Assembly: GCA_964655115.1 (NCBI GenBank)
Contig: CAZZKM010000021.1
Coordinates: 1 to 18,178, forward strand
Reading direction: 5' to 3'
Length of the DNA stretch: 18,178 nucleotides
Origin: ATZT02 sp964655115
Lineage (GTDB): Bacteria > Actinomycetota > Actinomycetes > S36-B12 > UBA5976
The translations under genes were made by a program, and so were the position numbers. Shown here one piece after another: positions 6,941 to 14,634 of this stretch. Below the pieces are notes generated by a model. It searched no databases, was not told the origin of the DNA, and saw only the letters and a list, made by a program, of their open reading frames with translations. Positions within the stretch are counted from its first letter, which is position 1; each line of letters begins with the position of its first letter.

Positions 6941-7706
6941 GAAAATTAACCTTTCAGCAATAATTGCAGTGTTTGTTTTGATATTTCTTTATCTTCCAAT
7001 AACTGCAGTGGTGGGTCTTTCTTTTAATACCAGCAGTAATTCTTTAATTTGGAAAGGATTTGGTTTTGATTGGTATAGAAATATTTGGTCAAATGAAGCA
7101 ATTGTGCAGGGTTTTCAAAGAACAATATTTGTAGCCATAATTACAACAATTTTGTCTTTAGTAATTGGTACAACTATTTCAATTGGTTTAAATAAATTAA
7201 AAGCAGGCGGATTTTTAAGAACATTTTCAACCGCTCCTGCAATTGTTCCAGATCTAGTTTTAGCAATTGGTTTGTTAACTACTTTTTCTATGTTTTCTTT
7301 CAGTTTAAGTCTTGCAACAGTGATAATTGCTCATACAGTTTTTTGTACCGCATTTGTGGTAGCTGTAGTCCTTGCTCGAATTGGTTTAATTGATCCATCA
7401 ATTGAAGAGGCCTCAACTGATTTAGGGGCTAGTGCGTCAAAGACTTTGTTCAAAATAACTATTCCTCAATTAATGCCTTCTTTGATTGCTGGAGCAGTTT
7501 TATCTTTTACTCTTTCTATGGATGAATTTGTGATTGCATTTTTCACAAACGGTCCTGAAACCCCAACACTTCCAATGGTTATTTATTCCATGATTCGCTT
7601 TGGAGTTACACCTGAAATCAATGTTTTGGGCACACTGTTACTTTTAGTTAGTTTCATAGGTGTTATTTTTGCTCAAAGAATTGGAAAGGTTGCTGATTCA
7701 ATTTGA
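6933..7706 (+). CDS. potC: Polyamine ABC transporter permease (PotC-like)
   Basis: A 257-aa permease with about six membrane helices. The EAA loop starts EEASTDLGASASKTLFKITI at residues 158-177, and DEFVIAFF at ~197-204 is a segment typical of PotC/YdcV permeases. ATG 6933 lies 8 bases inside the end of the PotB-like gene (ATGCCTAA), and its TGA overlaps the TTG start of the ATPase gene (TTGA at 7703-7706), so all three components are translationally linked. It forms the heterodimeric channel with the preceding permease in the cytoplasmic membrane. Family assignment is firm; individual substrate preference is set by the binding protein. Confidence 0.9.
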   Translation: MPKKINLSAIIAVFVLIFLYLPITAVVGLSFNTSSNSLIWKGFGFDWYRNIWSNEAIVQGFQRTIFVAIITTILSLVIGTTISIGLNKLKAGGFLRTFSTAPAIVPDLVLAIGLLTTFSMFSFSLSLATVIIAHTVFCTAFVVAVVLARIGLIDPSIEEASTDLGASASKTLFKITIPQLMPSLIAGAVLSFTLSMDEFVIAFFTNGPETPTLPMVIYSMIRFGVTPEINVLGTLLLLVSFIGVIFAQRIGKVADSI

Positions 7707-8731
7707 GTAACACATTACTTAGTGTTAAGAATTTAACTAAAAAATTTGGTTCAGTTACAGCTTTAAATAACATTTCTTTAGAAATTAAAAACAATGAAAT
7801 GTTTGCCTTACTTGGTCCATCGGGCTGTGGCAAAACAACGTTGTTAAGAATTATTGCTGGTTTTGAGTCTCCTGATTCAGGAAGTGTATTAATTAACGAT
7901 ACTGATCTACTTTCTATTCCTACAAGAATTAGACCTGTAAATCTTATGTTTCAATCTTATGCACTTTTTCCACATATGGATGTCTACTCAAATATTTCTT
8001 ATGGTTTAACAAATATGAATTTAAGCAAATCAGAAATAACAAATCAAACAAATGAAATAATTGAAAAAATTGGATTGACTGAACACGTAAAAAAGAAACC
8101 TAATCAATTATCAGGTGGCCAGCAACAAAGAGTTGCTTTAGCAAGAGCTATTGCCCGAAAACCCAAGTTGCTCTTATTAGATGAACCGCTAAGTGCTCTT
8201 GATAAAAAAATTAGGCAAGAAATGCAAACTGAATTAAAAAGAATTCAACATGAAGTTGGAATTACCTTCATTATTGTGACTCACGATCAAGAAGAAGCAA
8301 TTTCATTAGCTAATCGAATTGCAGTTTTTGACAAGGGTGAAATAAAACAAATTTCTACGCCACAAGAACTTTATGAAAATCCTCAAAATGAATTTGTGGC
8401 AGACTTTATTGGAGAAGGAAACATTCTCACGGCTGAAATTACAAATTCTGGGGTAAATCATCCAAGTTTAGGGAATTTAAAAAATACCACAGACAAAGTT
8501 TCTGGAACAAAAGTAAAAATACTTTTAAGACCAGAAAATATTGGTTTAGAAAAAAATCCAACTGGTACTGGAATTATCCAGGACATAGTTTTTGCTGGAT
8601 CAAAGAAAAATGTAACCGTTCAACTTTCAACAAGTGAAATTATCAGGGTTTATGCAGATAAAGCACTAGACCTTGAAGTTGGAAGTAAAGTGAACATATT
8701 ATTTAATCAAGCAGATGTCAGATTGTTTTAA
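7703..8731 (+). CDS. potA: Polyamine ABC transporter ATP-binding protein (PotA-like)
   Basis: A 342-aa ABC ATPase of the CUT1/Opp/PotA class. Walker A GPSGCGKTT is at residues 38-46, Q-loop Gln84, signature LSGGQ at 136-140, Walker B LLLLDE at 156-161, D-loop SALD at 164-167 and the switch His194. The C-terminal ~100 residues (RPENIGL and later) form the TOBE/OB regulatory domain typical of PotA and MalK. Translation starts at TTG 7703, overlapping the permease stop as TTGA; the conserved N-terminus (SVKNLTKKFG) follows directly, supporting this start. It energises the importer encoded by the three preceding genes. Confidence 0.93.
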   Translation: MSNTLLSVKNLTKKFGSVTALNNISLEIKNNEMFALLGPSGCGKTTLLRIIAGFESPDSGSVLINDTDLLSIPTRIRPVNLMFQSYALFPHMDVYSNISYGLTNMNLSKSEITNQTNEIIEKIGLTEHVKKKPNQLSGGQQQRVALARAIARKPKLLLLDEPLSALDKKIRQEMQTELKRIQHEVGITFIIVTHDQEEAISLANRIAVFDKGEIKQISTPQELYENPQNEFVADFIGEGNILTAEITNSGVNHPSLGNLKNTTDKVSGTKVKILLRPENIGLEKNPTGTGIIQDIVFAGSKKNVTVQLSTSEIIRVYADKALDLEVGSKVNILFNQADVRLF

Positions 8732-8744
8732 AGGAGAAAATTAG

Positions 8745-10034
8745 ATGAGTGGTAAAACTATTCTTTTTTGGCCAGAATCTGCATATGGTCCAACAAATAA
8801 TTGCATCGGTATTGGAAATGTATTAAAGAATAGAGGCCACAACGTAGTTTTTGCTGCTGAATCTTCTTGGGGTGGAAGATTAGAACCACTTGGCTTTAAA
8901 GAAGCTTTAGTTGATTTAGCACCACCACCAGAAAACCCAGATGCACAAAGTGCAGGACAGTTTTGGAAAGACTTCATTAGAGATACTGCTCCTGAATTTA
9001 GAAAACCAACAGTTGATCAACTTTCAACTTTTATCGGACCAACTCGACAAGCTTTAATTGATGGAGCAATTTATTGCGAACCAAGATTAAAAGAAATTAT
9101 TAATCAACACAAACCTGATGTAATTATTGAAGATAACGTTGTGTGTTTTCCAGCAACTGTTACTGCAGGAGTTCCATTTGTTCGAATTGTTTCTTGTAAT
9201 CCATTAGAAATAATGGGAGATAAAATTGCTCCTCCATTTTCTGGTTTAGCAGAAAATGATCCAGAATCATGGAAAAGTTATCTAAAAGCTTATGAAGAAA
9301 CACAAAGACCAATGTGGGAGAAATTTAATGAATGGGTCATTTCTCAAGGAGCACCTGCCCTTGATGATTTAGATTTCATTCACACTTCAAAAGATTTAAA
9401 TCTTTATGTTTATCCTCAAGAACTTGATTACACCGACAAAAGACCATTAGGTAGCAATTGGCATCGAATTGATTCAAGTGTTAGATCAACAGATAAATCC
9501 TTTGATTTACCAAGTGAAATAGCAAATAGACCAAATGATTCAAAACTTATCTATTTATCGTTAGGTTCATTAGGTTCTGCAGATGTTGAACTTATGAAAC
9601 GCCTTGTTGGAATTCTTGGCAAAACAAGACACAAATTTATTGTTTCCAAAGGACCTCAAGCAGCTGAATTTGAACTTGCTTCAAATATGTATGGTGCTGA
9701 ATTTTTACCTCAAATTTCAATTATTCCTAAAGTTGACTTAGTTATTACTCATGGTGGAAACAACACCACAACTGAATCTGTTCACTTTGGAAAACCAATG
9801 ATTGTTTTGCCACTTTTTTGGGATCAATATGACAATGCTCAAAGAGTTCATGAAAAAGGTCATGGCATAAGACTTGCTACATATCATTTTAAAGATGAAG
9901 AGTTAATTAATGCCATTGAAAAATTAACTACTGATCAAGCTTTATTAACAAAGTTAAGCAAAATTGGTGAACAAGTTAGATCCAGAAAAGGAATTGAAGA
10001 AGCTGCTAGCAAGATTGAAGCTTTAGCAAAATAA
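8745..10034 (+). CDS. GT1-like (UGT/MGT-type) glycosyltransferase embedded in the polyamine operon
   Basis: A 429-aa two-Rossmann (GT-B) glycosyltransferase. The donor-binding segment HGGNNTTTESVHFGKPMIVL (from residue 336) ends in LPLFWDQYDNAQR, with Asp360 and Gln361 where GT1 enzymes bind the nucleotide sugar; YLSLGS is at 270-275. In the N-terminal domain the usual G-H-x-x-P is replaced by GPTNN (15-19), so the GT1 catalytic His seems absent, which may mean another base or an unusual acceptor. The ribosome-binding site AGGAG (8732-8736) is eight bases upstream. It lies 13 bases after the transporter ATPase and abuts the aldehyde dehydrogenase with zero spacing, so it is co-transcribed with polyamine uptake and oxidation. 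The acceptor is unknown; a polyamine-derived acceptor is a speculation from context. Confidence 0.85.
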   Translation: MSGKTILFWPESAYGPTNNCIGIGNVLKNRGHNVVFAAESSWGGRLEPLGFKEALVDLAPPPENPDAQSAGQFWKDFIRDTAPEFRKPTVDQLSTFIGPTRQALIDGAIYCEPRLKEIINQHKPDVIIEDNVVCFPATVTAGVPFVRIVSCNPLEIMGDKIAPPFSGLAENDPESWKSYLKAYEETQRPMWEKFNEWVISQGAPALDDLDFIHTSKDLNLYVYPQELDYTDKRPLGSNWHRIDSSVRSTDKSFDLPSEIANRPNDSKLIYLSLGSLGSADVELMKRLVGILGKTRHKFIVSKGPQAAEFELASNMYGAEFLPQISIIPKVDLVITHGGNNTTTESVHFGKPMIVLPLFWDQYDNAQRVHEKGHGIRLATYHFKDEELINAIEKLTTDQALLTKLSKIGEQVRSRKGIEEAASKIEALAK

Positions 10035-11441
10035 GTGAAGCGATCAATTTTTAATCCTGCAACTTCTGAAGTAATTAGAGAAGTTGAAGATTCCACATCT
10101 GATGAAGTTGAATTTGCTATTTCAAATGCCCAAAAACCATTTGAAGAGTGGTCAAGTTTTACTCCTGGGGAAAGATCAAAAAAAATCTTAGAATATGCAG
10201 ATTTACTTGAAAAAAACGCAGAAGAAATTTGCAAATTAGAAGTTGAAGAAACCGGTAAACCCTATTCGACAATGCGTGAAGGAGAATTTCCTTTCGGATT
10301 AGATAATTTAAGATTTTTTGCAAGTGCTGCCAGGTCTTTAGACGGCACAGGTGCAGGTTCTTTTAATCATGGTTATACATCTTTATTAGTAAGAAAACCT
10401 CTAGGAATTATTGGTTCAATTAGTCCTTGGAATTTTCCTTTTATTATGGCAATTTGGAAAATAGGTCCTGCCATTGCTGCAGGCAATAGTGTAATTATTA
10501 AACCTGCCCCACAAACGCCAAGTTCTACTAGAAAAATAGTTGAACTTGCACAAAATATATTTCCTAAAAATTTAATTCAAATTGTTTATGGCGATGCAGA
10601 TGTTGCCCAGCAATTAGTAACAGATAAAAGAATTGCCATGATTTCCATAACTGGTTCAAGTGAATCAGGAAAAAAAGTAATGGAAGCTGCTAGTAAAACA
10701 GTAAAAAGAGTTCATCTAGAACTTGGCGGAAAAGCTCCAGTTATTGTGCGAGAAGATGCCGATTTGAATCAAGTAGCACAAGCAATTTCATTGGCTTGTA
10801 CTTATAACTCAGGCCAAGATTGCACTGCTGCAACCAGAATTTATGCACATAAAAATACTGTTAAAGATTTAGAAAATCTCATGAAATTAAGGTTAGAGGC
10901 TATAAAAGTTGGCGATCCATTAGATAAATCAACAGACATTGGACCTTTAATTTCTGAAAAACATAGAGATTTAGTTCACCAAAAAGTACAAAAAGCTCAA
11001 GTTGATGGTGCAACCTTAATTACTGGAGGAAAAATAATTCCAGGTAAAGGTTTTTATTATCAACCAACTTTGTTATCAAATGTGTCACAAAATAATTCAA
11101 TTATTACCACTGAAGTTTTTGGACCGGTAATAACAATAACCTCAGTTGAAAATGATGAAGAAGCAATAAAACTTGCAAATGATTCAGAATATGGACTTGC
11201 CTCTTCAATCTGGACTAAAGATGTTGGAAAAGCTTTAGAAATATCAAAACAAATTCAAGCAGGGGTGACTTGGATTAATGATCACTTGCCAATAGTTTCT
11301 GAAGCACCACATGGTGGAGTAAAAGCAAGTGGATTTGGAAAAGATATGAGTCAAGAATCTGTTTTGGAATACACCTCAACTCATCATGTAATGATTAAAC
11401 ATAAACAACACGAATTAAAAGATGGGTTTAGACCAAACTAG
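10035..11441 (+). CDS. Aldehyde dehydrogenase, gamma-aminobutyraldehyde dehydrogenase type
   Basis: A 468-aa NAD(P)-dependent aldehyde dehydrogenase. PWNF carries Asn133, ELGGKAP carries the general-base Glu229, and the nucleophile is Cys263 in NSGQDCTAATRIYA. That segment and the C-terminal INDHLPIVSEAPHGGVKASG closely resemble E. coli PatD (YdcW), which oxidises 4-aminobutanal to GABA (EC 1.2.1.19). Translation starts at GTG 10035, directly after the glycosyltransferase stop. With the upstream polyamine importer this mirrors ydcSTUV-ydcW. No putrescine aminotransferase or oxidase and no GABA transaminase lie in the window, so those steps must be elsewhere. 4-Trimethylaminobutyraldehyde or betaine aldehyde are alternative substrates. 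Confidence 0.85.
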   Translation: MKRSIFNPATSEVIREVEDSTSDEVEFAISNAQKPFEEWSSFTPGERSKKILEYADLLEKNAEEICKLEVEETGKPYSTMREGEFPFGLDNLRFFASAARSLDGTGAGSFNHGYTSLLVRKPLGIIGSISPWNFPFIMAIWKIGPAIAAGNSVIIKPAPQTPSSTRKIVELAQNIFPKNLIQIVYGDADVAQQLVTDKRIAMISITGSSESGKKVMEAASKTVKRVHLELGGKAPVIVREDADLNQVAQAISLACTYNSGQDCTAATRIYAHKNTVKDLENLMKLRLEAIKVGDPLDKSTDIGPLISEKHRDLVHQKVQKAQVDGATLITGGKIIPGKGFYYQPTLLSNVSQNNSIITTEVFGPVITITSVENDEEAIKLANDSEYGLASSIWTKDVGKALEISKQIQAGVTWINDHLPIVSEAPHGGVKASGFGKDMSQESVLEYTSTHHVMIKHKQHELKDGFRPN

Positions 11442-11466
11442 TTAGCCAAGTACTAAGGTATAGGCC

Positions 11467-12699
11467 ATGACAATTCATTTAGAACGTGGCACAACAGATC
11501 TACCAATTTTAGAAGCAGTAAAAATAAATCTTAAAAATTTGCCAAAATCATTTACTTGGGGAGCTCTTCTTTCGGGATTTTTAATAGTTTTAATTTCCAC
11601 TACAGGACCTATTGCAATTCTTTTTCAAGCAGCAGAAGCAGGTAATTTTACAGATCGACAATTGGCTTCCTGGCTCTTAACAGTTTTTATTGGTTCAGGA
11701 GTTTTTGGATTAGTTTTAACACTTAGACATGGCATGCCCATTATTGGTGCTTGGGCTGCAGCGACAACTGCGCTTTTGGTTACCGGTTTAACCAGTCATT
11801 CTTATGCTGAAGTTTTAGGTGCCTATGTAATTGCTTCTATCGCTTTAATAATTGTGGGTGTTACAGGTCTTTTTGGAAAATTAATGTCATTAGTGCCTCG
11901 TCCAGTTGTTATGGCGATGCTTGCAGGTGTGTTATTTAGATTTGGAGTTGAAGTTTTTTCTTCTTTAAAAACAGATGCCCTTTTAGGACTGGGCATGATT
12001 TTAATGTTTTTTATTGGAAAAAGATTTAAATGGAGAGCTCCTGTTGTTCCGGCACTACTAGTGGGATTAGTAATTGGCTTTTTAGAAAAAGAATTAGTTA
12101 ACCCAAATATTCAAGTTGCAATTACTGCACCTTTATGGGTTACCCCTGAATTTACTTTAGGTTCTGTTTTAACTTTGGCTTTACCAATTTTTTTACTAGT
12201 GATGACTACTCAAAATGCCACAGGTACAGCAGTTTTATATAACTCAGGTTATGAACCACCAATTAATAATGTCGTAACTGTTGGTGGAGTTATTTCTCTA
12301 TTATCTGCTCCCTTTGGAAATAGTGGAGTAAATATTTCTGCTATGACAGCAGCAATTGCTACTCAAAAAGATGCTGATCCAAATCCAAAAACCAGATATT
12401 TTGCAGGCTTTGCTTGTGGAATTTTCTACATAATTTTGGGTTTATTTGGTGCAACTGTTATGGGATTTTTTGGAACTCTTCCACCAGTTTTATTGGCTGT
12501 TCTTGCTGGTCTTGCTTTAATTCCTGTAATTGGTTCTTGCACAAATGAAGCTTTAGAAAATCCTGATTACCGAGAAGCAGGATTGGTTACATTGTTGATT
12601 ACAGTTTCAGGAGTTTCAGCATTTAATTTAGGTGCGCCATTTTGGGGATTAGTTGGTGGAGTTTTAGTTCACGAAATTTTGACTAGAAAACGTAAATGA
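11467..12699 (+). CDS. BenE-family benzoate/H+ symporter-like permease
   Basis: A 410-aa membrane protein with roughly 11-12 hydrophobic helices. BenE hallmarks are GPIAILFQAAEAG (~47-59), the TTQNATGTAVLYNSGYEPPI segment (~247-266), and the SLLSAPFGNSGVNISAMTAA run (~278-297), followed by the charged DADPNPKTRY loop. Characterised members move benzoate with protons, and the wider family (e.g. E. coli YdcO) is mostly uncharacterised. It starts 25 bases after the dehydrogenase gene with only a weak AAGG upstream, and overlaps the next gene as ATGA. In this operon it could export or import an organic acid related to amine metabolism; no benzoate catabolic gene is nearby, so benzoate is not the obvious substrate. 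Confidence 0.85.
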   Translation: MTIHLERGTTDLPILEAVKINLKNLPKSFTWGALLSGFLIVLISTTGPIAILFQAAEAGNFTDRQLASWLLTVFIGSGVFGLVLTLRHGMPIIGAWAAATTALLVTGLTSHSYAEVLGAYVIASIALIIVGVTGLFGKLMSLVPRPVVMAMLAGVLFRFGVEVFSSLKTDALLGLGMILMFFIGKRFKWRAPVVPALLVGLVIGFLEKELVNPNIQVAITAPLWVTPEFTLGSVLTLALPIFLLVMTTQNATGTAVLYNSGYEPPINNVVTVGGVISLLSAPFGNSGVNISAMTAAIATQKDADPNPKTRYFAGFACGIFYIILGLFGATVMGFFGTLPPVLLAVLAGLALIPVIGSCTNEALENPDYREAGLVTLLITVSGVSAFNLGAPFWGLVGGVLVHEILTRKRK

Positions 12700-12956
12700 A
12701 AAAACAATGCGCAGTTACTAAAGGTTTAGTGGACTTAGATAAGTATGCCAAACTTGATGTTTTTTGGAAAAATTTAAAAGTTGCTGCACCTGCTCGAAGA
12801 GCATTAGTAGATAGAAAACTATTTAAATTAACTGATCTTAAAAAAATTAGTGAAACAGAATTAAAGTCACTTCATGGCATGGGGCCAAATGCTTTAAAAA
12901 TATTAAAAAGTGAAATGAAAAAGAAACAAATAAAGTTTAAACCTTTAAGCAAATAA
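12696..12956 (+). CDS. Small helix-hairpin-helix protein
   Basis: An 86-aa basic protein. Residues ~29-75 form a helix-hairpin-helix-like module: APARRALVDRKLFKLTDLKK, then ISETELKSLHGMGPNALKIL, with the GMGP hairpin at 61-64. This pattern resembles the RNA polymerase alpha C-terminal domain and small HhH proteins presumed to bind DNA. The N-terminus (KKQCAVTKGLVDLDKY) has one Cys and no known motif. It begins inside the stop of the BenE-like gene (ATGA) and ends overlapping the convergent flavin oxidase gene by 12 bases. Being last in the polyamine operon it might be a regulator, but it may be a passenger; no such function is shown. Confidence 0.75.
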   Translation: MKKQCAVTKGLVDLDKYAKLDVFWKNLKVAAPARRALVDRKLFKLTDLKKISETELKSLHGMGPNALKILKSEMKKKQIKFKPLSK

Positions 12957-14165
12957 AGGTTTTAAGTGATTATTTAAGAAAACACCCTTTGGGTCTAGTT
13001 TTCTTCTGATATCAATAAACTTTTTAGCTTTTGGATATCTATCAAATAATTGTTCTTTAGTTAAAAAATGTAATTTACCCCAATGAACTCTTGCGTCATA
13101 TCTACCTAAAATTCGATCTACTTCTTTTAAATAACTCCAATAATCCACACCTGGCATACCAGAAACTGAAACAACTAAAGTATCTCTTTTGTAATTTGAT
13201 GATAAAAATCCATCTTCAGCCCCACAAGTTCTTATCTCTAAAGGAAAAATACTTAAAGGCAAACTTCTTAACATATATTCACGCATTTCATTTATACAAT
13301 CAACTGCTCTTTCAAGAGGAATAAAATATTCAAGTTCATGAAAATTAGGGGAATAAACCATCGGATAAATCCGATAAGAACGATCTATTCTTCTTTTTGG
13401 AATATTTGAATCTTGTTCTGATTCTCTGGCTTCATTAAAAACTTTCACATGACATGTATCTGTAGCTTTTTCTCCCGGTGGAAGTTCAATATTATAAAGT
13501 GCGGCAGATTCTTCACTGGGAAACCAAAAGAAAGAAAAGTTTCTGTTCTTATTTACTCTTTCGTGAAAATTTCTAATTACATCAGCAAAAGGTTCATGAT
13601 CGATATGTTCTTTTAATCTGTATTTTTTGGTTACTTGAAGTTCCATTCCCACCATGACACCTAACATGCCAACTGAGACTTGAGCAGCATGTAGTAGATC
13701 AGGATTTTTTTCTGTTATTTCAACTACATCTCCTGTTCCTGTAACTATTCGACAAGATTTAAGTGTGGAAGAAAAGCTTCCAAATGAAGTTCCTGAACCA
13801 TGAGTTCCAGTTGAAACCGCACCTGCAATTCTTTGCGCATCAATATCGCCTTGATTTTTTAAAGCTAAGCCTCTTTCCCATAGTGGTTCACCTAATGCAC
13901 TAATGGGAGTTCCTGAACCAACAAAAGCTCTTTGTTTATATGGATCAACTGCTTTGATACCACTAATTTTTGCAAGATCTAATAACAAGCCATCTGTTTC
14001 AACAATGGGGGTAAAGGAATGACCTGTTGCCATTACTCTAATTTTTTGTTTTTTACTTAATGCATTTTTAACCGCTTTTACAACTTCTTTTTCACTTTTT
14101 GGTGCAGCATAACTAGCGTATTTAAATGATTGGTTTCCTACCCAATTAGTCCATTTACCTGCCAT
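12945..14165 (-). CDS. FAD-linked aldonolactone oxidase family protein (D-arabinono-1,4-lactone/L-gulonolactone oxidase type)
   Basis: A 406-aa VAO/PCMH flavoprotein. FAD-binding elements are ATGHSFTP (46-53, with His49 at the position of covalent FAD attachment in relatives), LSGIKAVD-like strands (~66-74) and VSTGTHGSGTSFGS (~117-130). The C-terminal ALO domain ends with the HWGKLH cap motif and DPKGVFLNNHLKPLF. Such enzymes oxidise sugar-derived lactones or alditols (e.g. L-gulonolactone dehydrogenase in mycobacteria), and some act in cell-wall sugar metabolism. No signal peptide is seen, so it is cytoplasmic. It is the last gene of the DedA-GT-CDF-oxidase cluster, 27 bases after the CDF-like gene, with only a weak AGG upstream. 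Substrate cannot be chosen between lactones and alditols. Confidence 0.88.
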   Translation of the reverse strand: MAGKWTNWVGNQSFKYASYAAPKSEKEVVKAVKNALSKKQKIRVMATGHSFTPIVETDGLLLDLAKISGIKAVDPYKQRAFVGSGTPISALGEPLWERGLALKNQGDIDAQRIAGAVSTGTHGSGTSFGSFSSTLKSCRIVTGTGDVVEITEKNPDLLHAAQVSVGMLGVMVGMELQVTKKYRLKEHIDHEPFADVIRNFHERVNKNRNFSFFWFPSEESAALYNIELPPGEKATDTCHVKVFNEARESEQDSNIPKRRIDRSYRIYPMVYSPNFHELEYFIPLERAVDCINEMREYMLRSLPLSIFPLEIRTCGAEDGFLSSNYKRDTLVVSVSGMPGVDYWSYLKEVDRILGRYDARVHWGKLHFLTKEQLFDRYPKAKKFIDIRRKLDPKGVFLNNHLKPLFA

Positions 14166-14192
14166 ATGAAAAACCTACCAATAAGTAGAAGT

Positions 14193-14634
14193 TTAGGAAA
14201 GCGACTTTTCTTTCCTGGCTGCCTCTAAAACTTCTTTGGCAGAATCCAGATTTAGTAACAAAATTCCCAAACCNNNNNNNNNNNNNNNNNNNNNNNNNNN
14301 NNNNNNNNNNNNNNNNNNNNNNNNNNNNNNNNNNNNNNNNNNNNNNNNNNNNNNNNNNNNNNNNNNNNNNNNNAAACTTTTGCCAAGCACTCCATAAAAC
14401 TGCAATTCCTGGAATCAAAAGTAATGTTGAAAATAAATAACCAAGATTTGCTCGAGCTTTTATGCTCCAACCAAAAGCTAGCAAAATTAAAATATTTACG
14501 GCAGCATCTTCTAGAAAGTCAATCGAGTCTGCAAACAGAGAAACTGACAAAATCTTATTTGCTACTGAAAATTCAACAAAAAAATAAGCTAAATTTAAAA
14601 TTGCAACAATTGAGACAGTTTTTCTTAAAGTCAT
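14193..14634 (-). CDS. Cation diffusion facilitator-like transporter, interrupted by an assembly gap
   Basis: Two fragments of one gene flank the N run. The N-terminal 87 residues (14634-14374) carry NLAYFFVEF and the Asp-rich helix SVSLFADSIDFLEDA, as in Co/Zn/Cd-efflux (CDF) relatives, plus a third helix ending in LWSAWQKF. The C-terminal piece (14273-14193) reads GLGILLLNLDSAKEVLEAAR then KEKSLS and stop, matching the end of the same family. The two pieces are in different frames across the 100 N, and the family length (~200 aa) implies about 90 residues missing, so the N run is a placeholder shorter than the true gap. This is an assembly artefact, not a pseudogene. The start overlaps the glycosyltransferase stop as ATGA. 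Expected role: metal-cation efflux at the cytoplasmic membrane. Confidence 0.78.
14274..14373. other. Assembly gap (100 N)
   Basis: Exactly 100 consecutive N, the conventional placeholder for a gap of unknown size. It falls inside the CDF-like gene. Any reading frame drawn through it, including one ending at 14155, is meaningless. Confidence 0.99.

Noticed and set aside
8741..8977. Minus-strand frame of 78 codons
   Set aside because: Antisense to the start of the glycosyltransferase gene, whose motifs are clear.
9935..10234. Minus-strand frame of 99 codons
   Set aside because: Antisense shadow spanning the glycosyltransferase/dehydrogenase junction, both of which are real genes.
14155..14634. 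A single 159-codon reading frame across the N run, overlapping the oxidase start
   Set aside because: The part after the gap is out of frame with the family; the true C-terminal end is the stop at 14193-14195.
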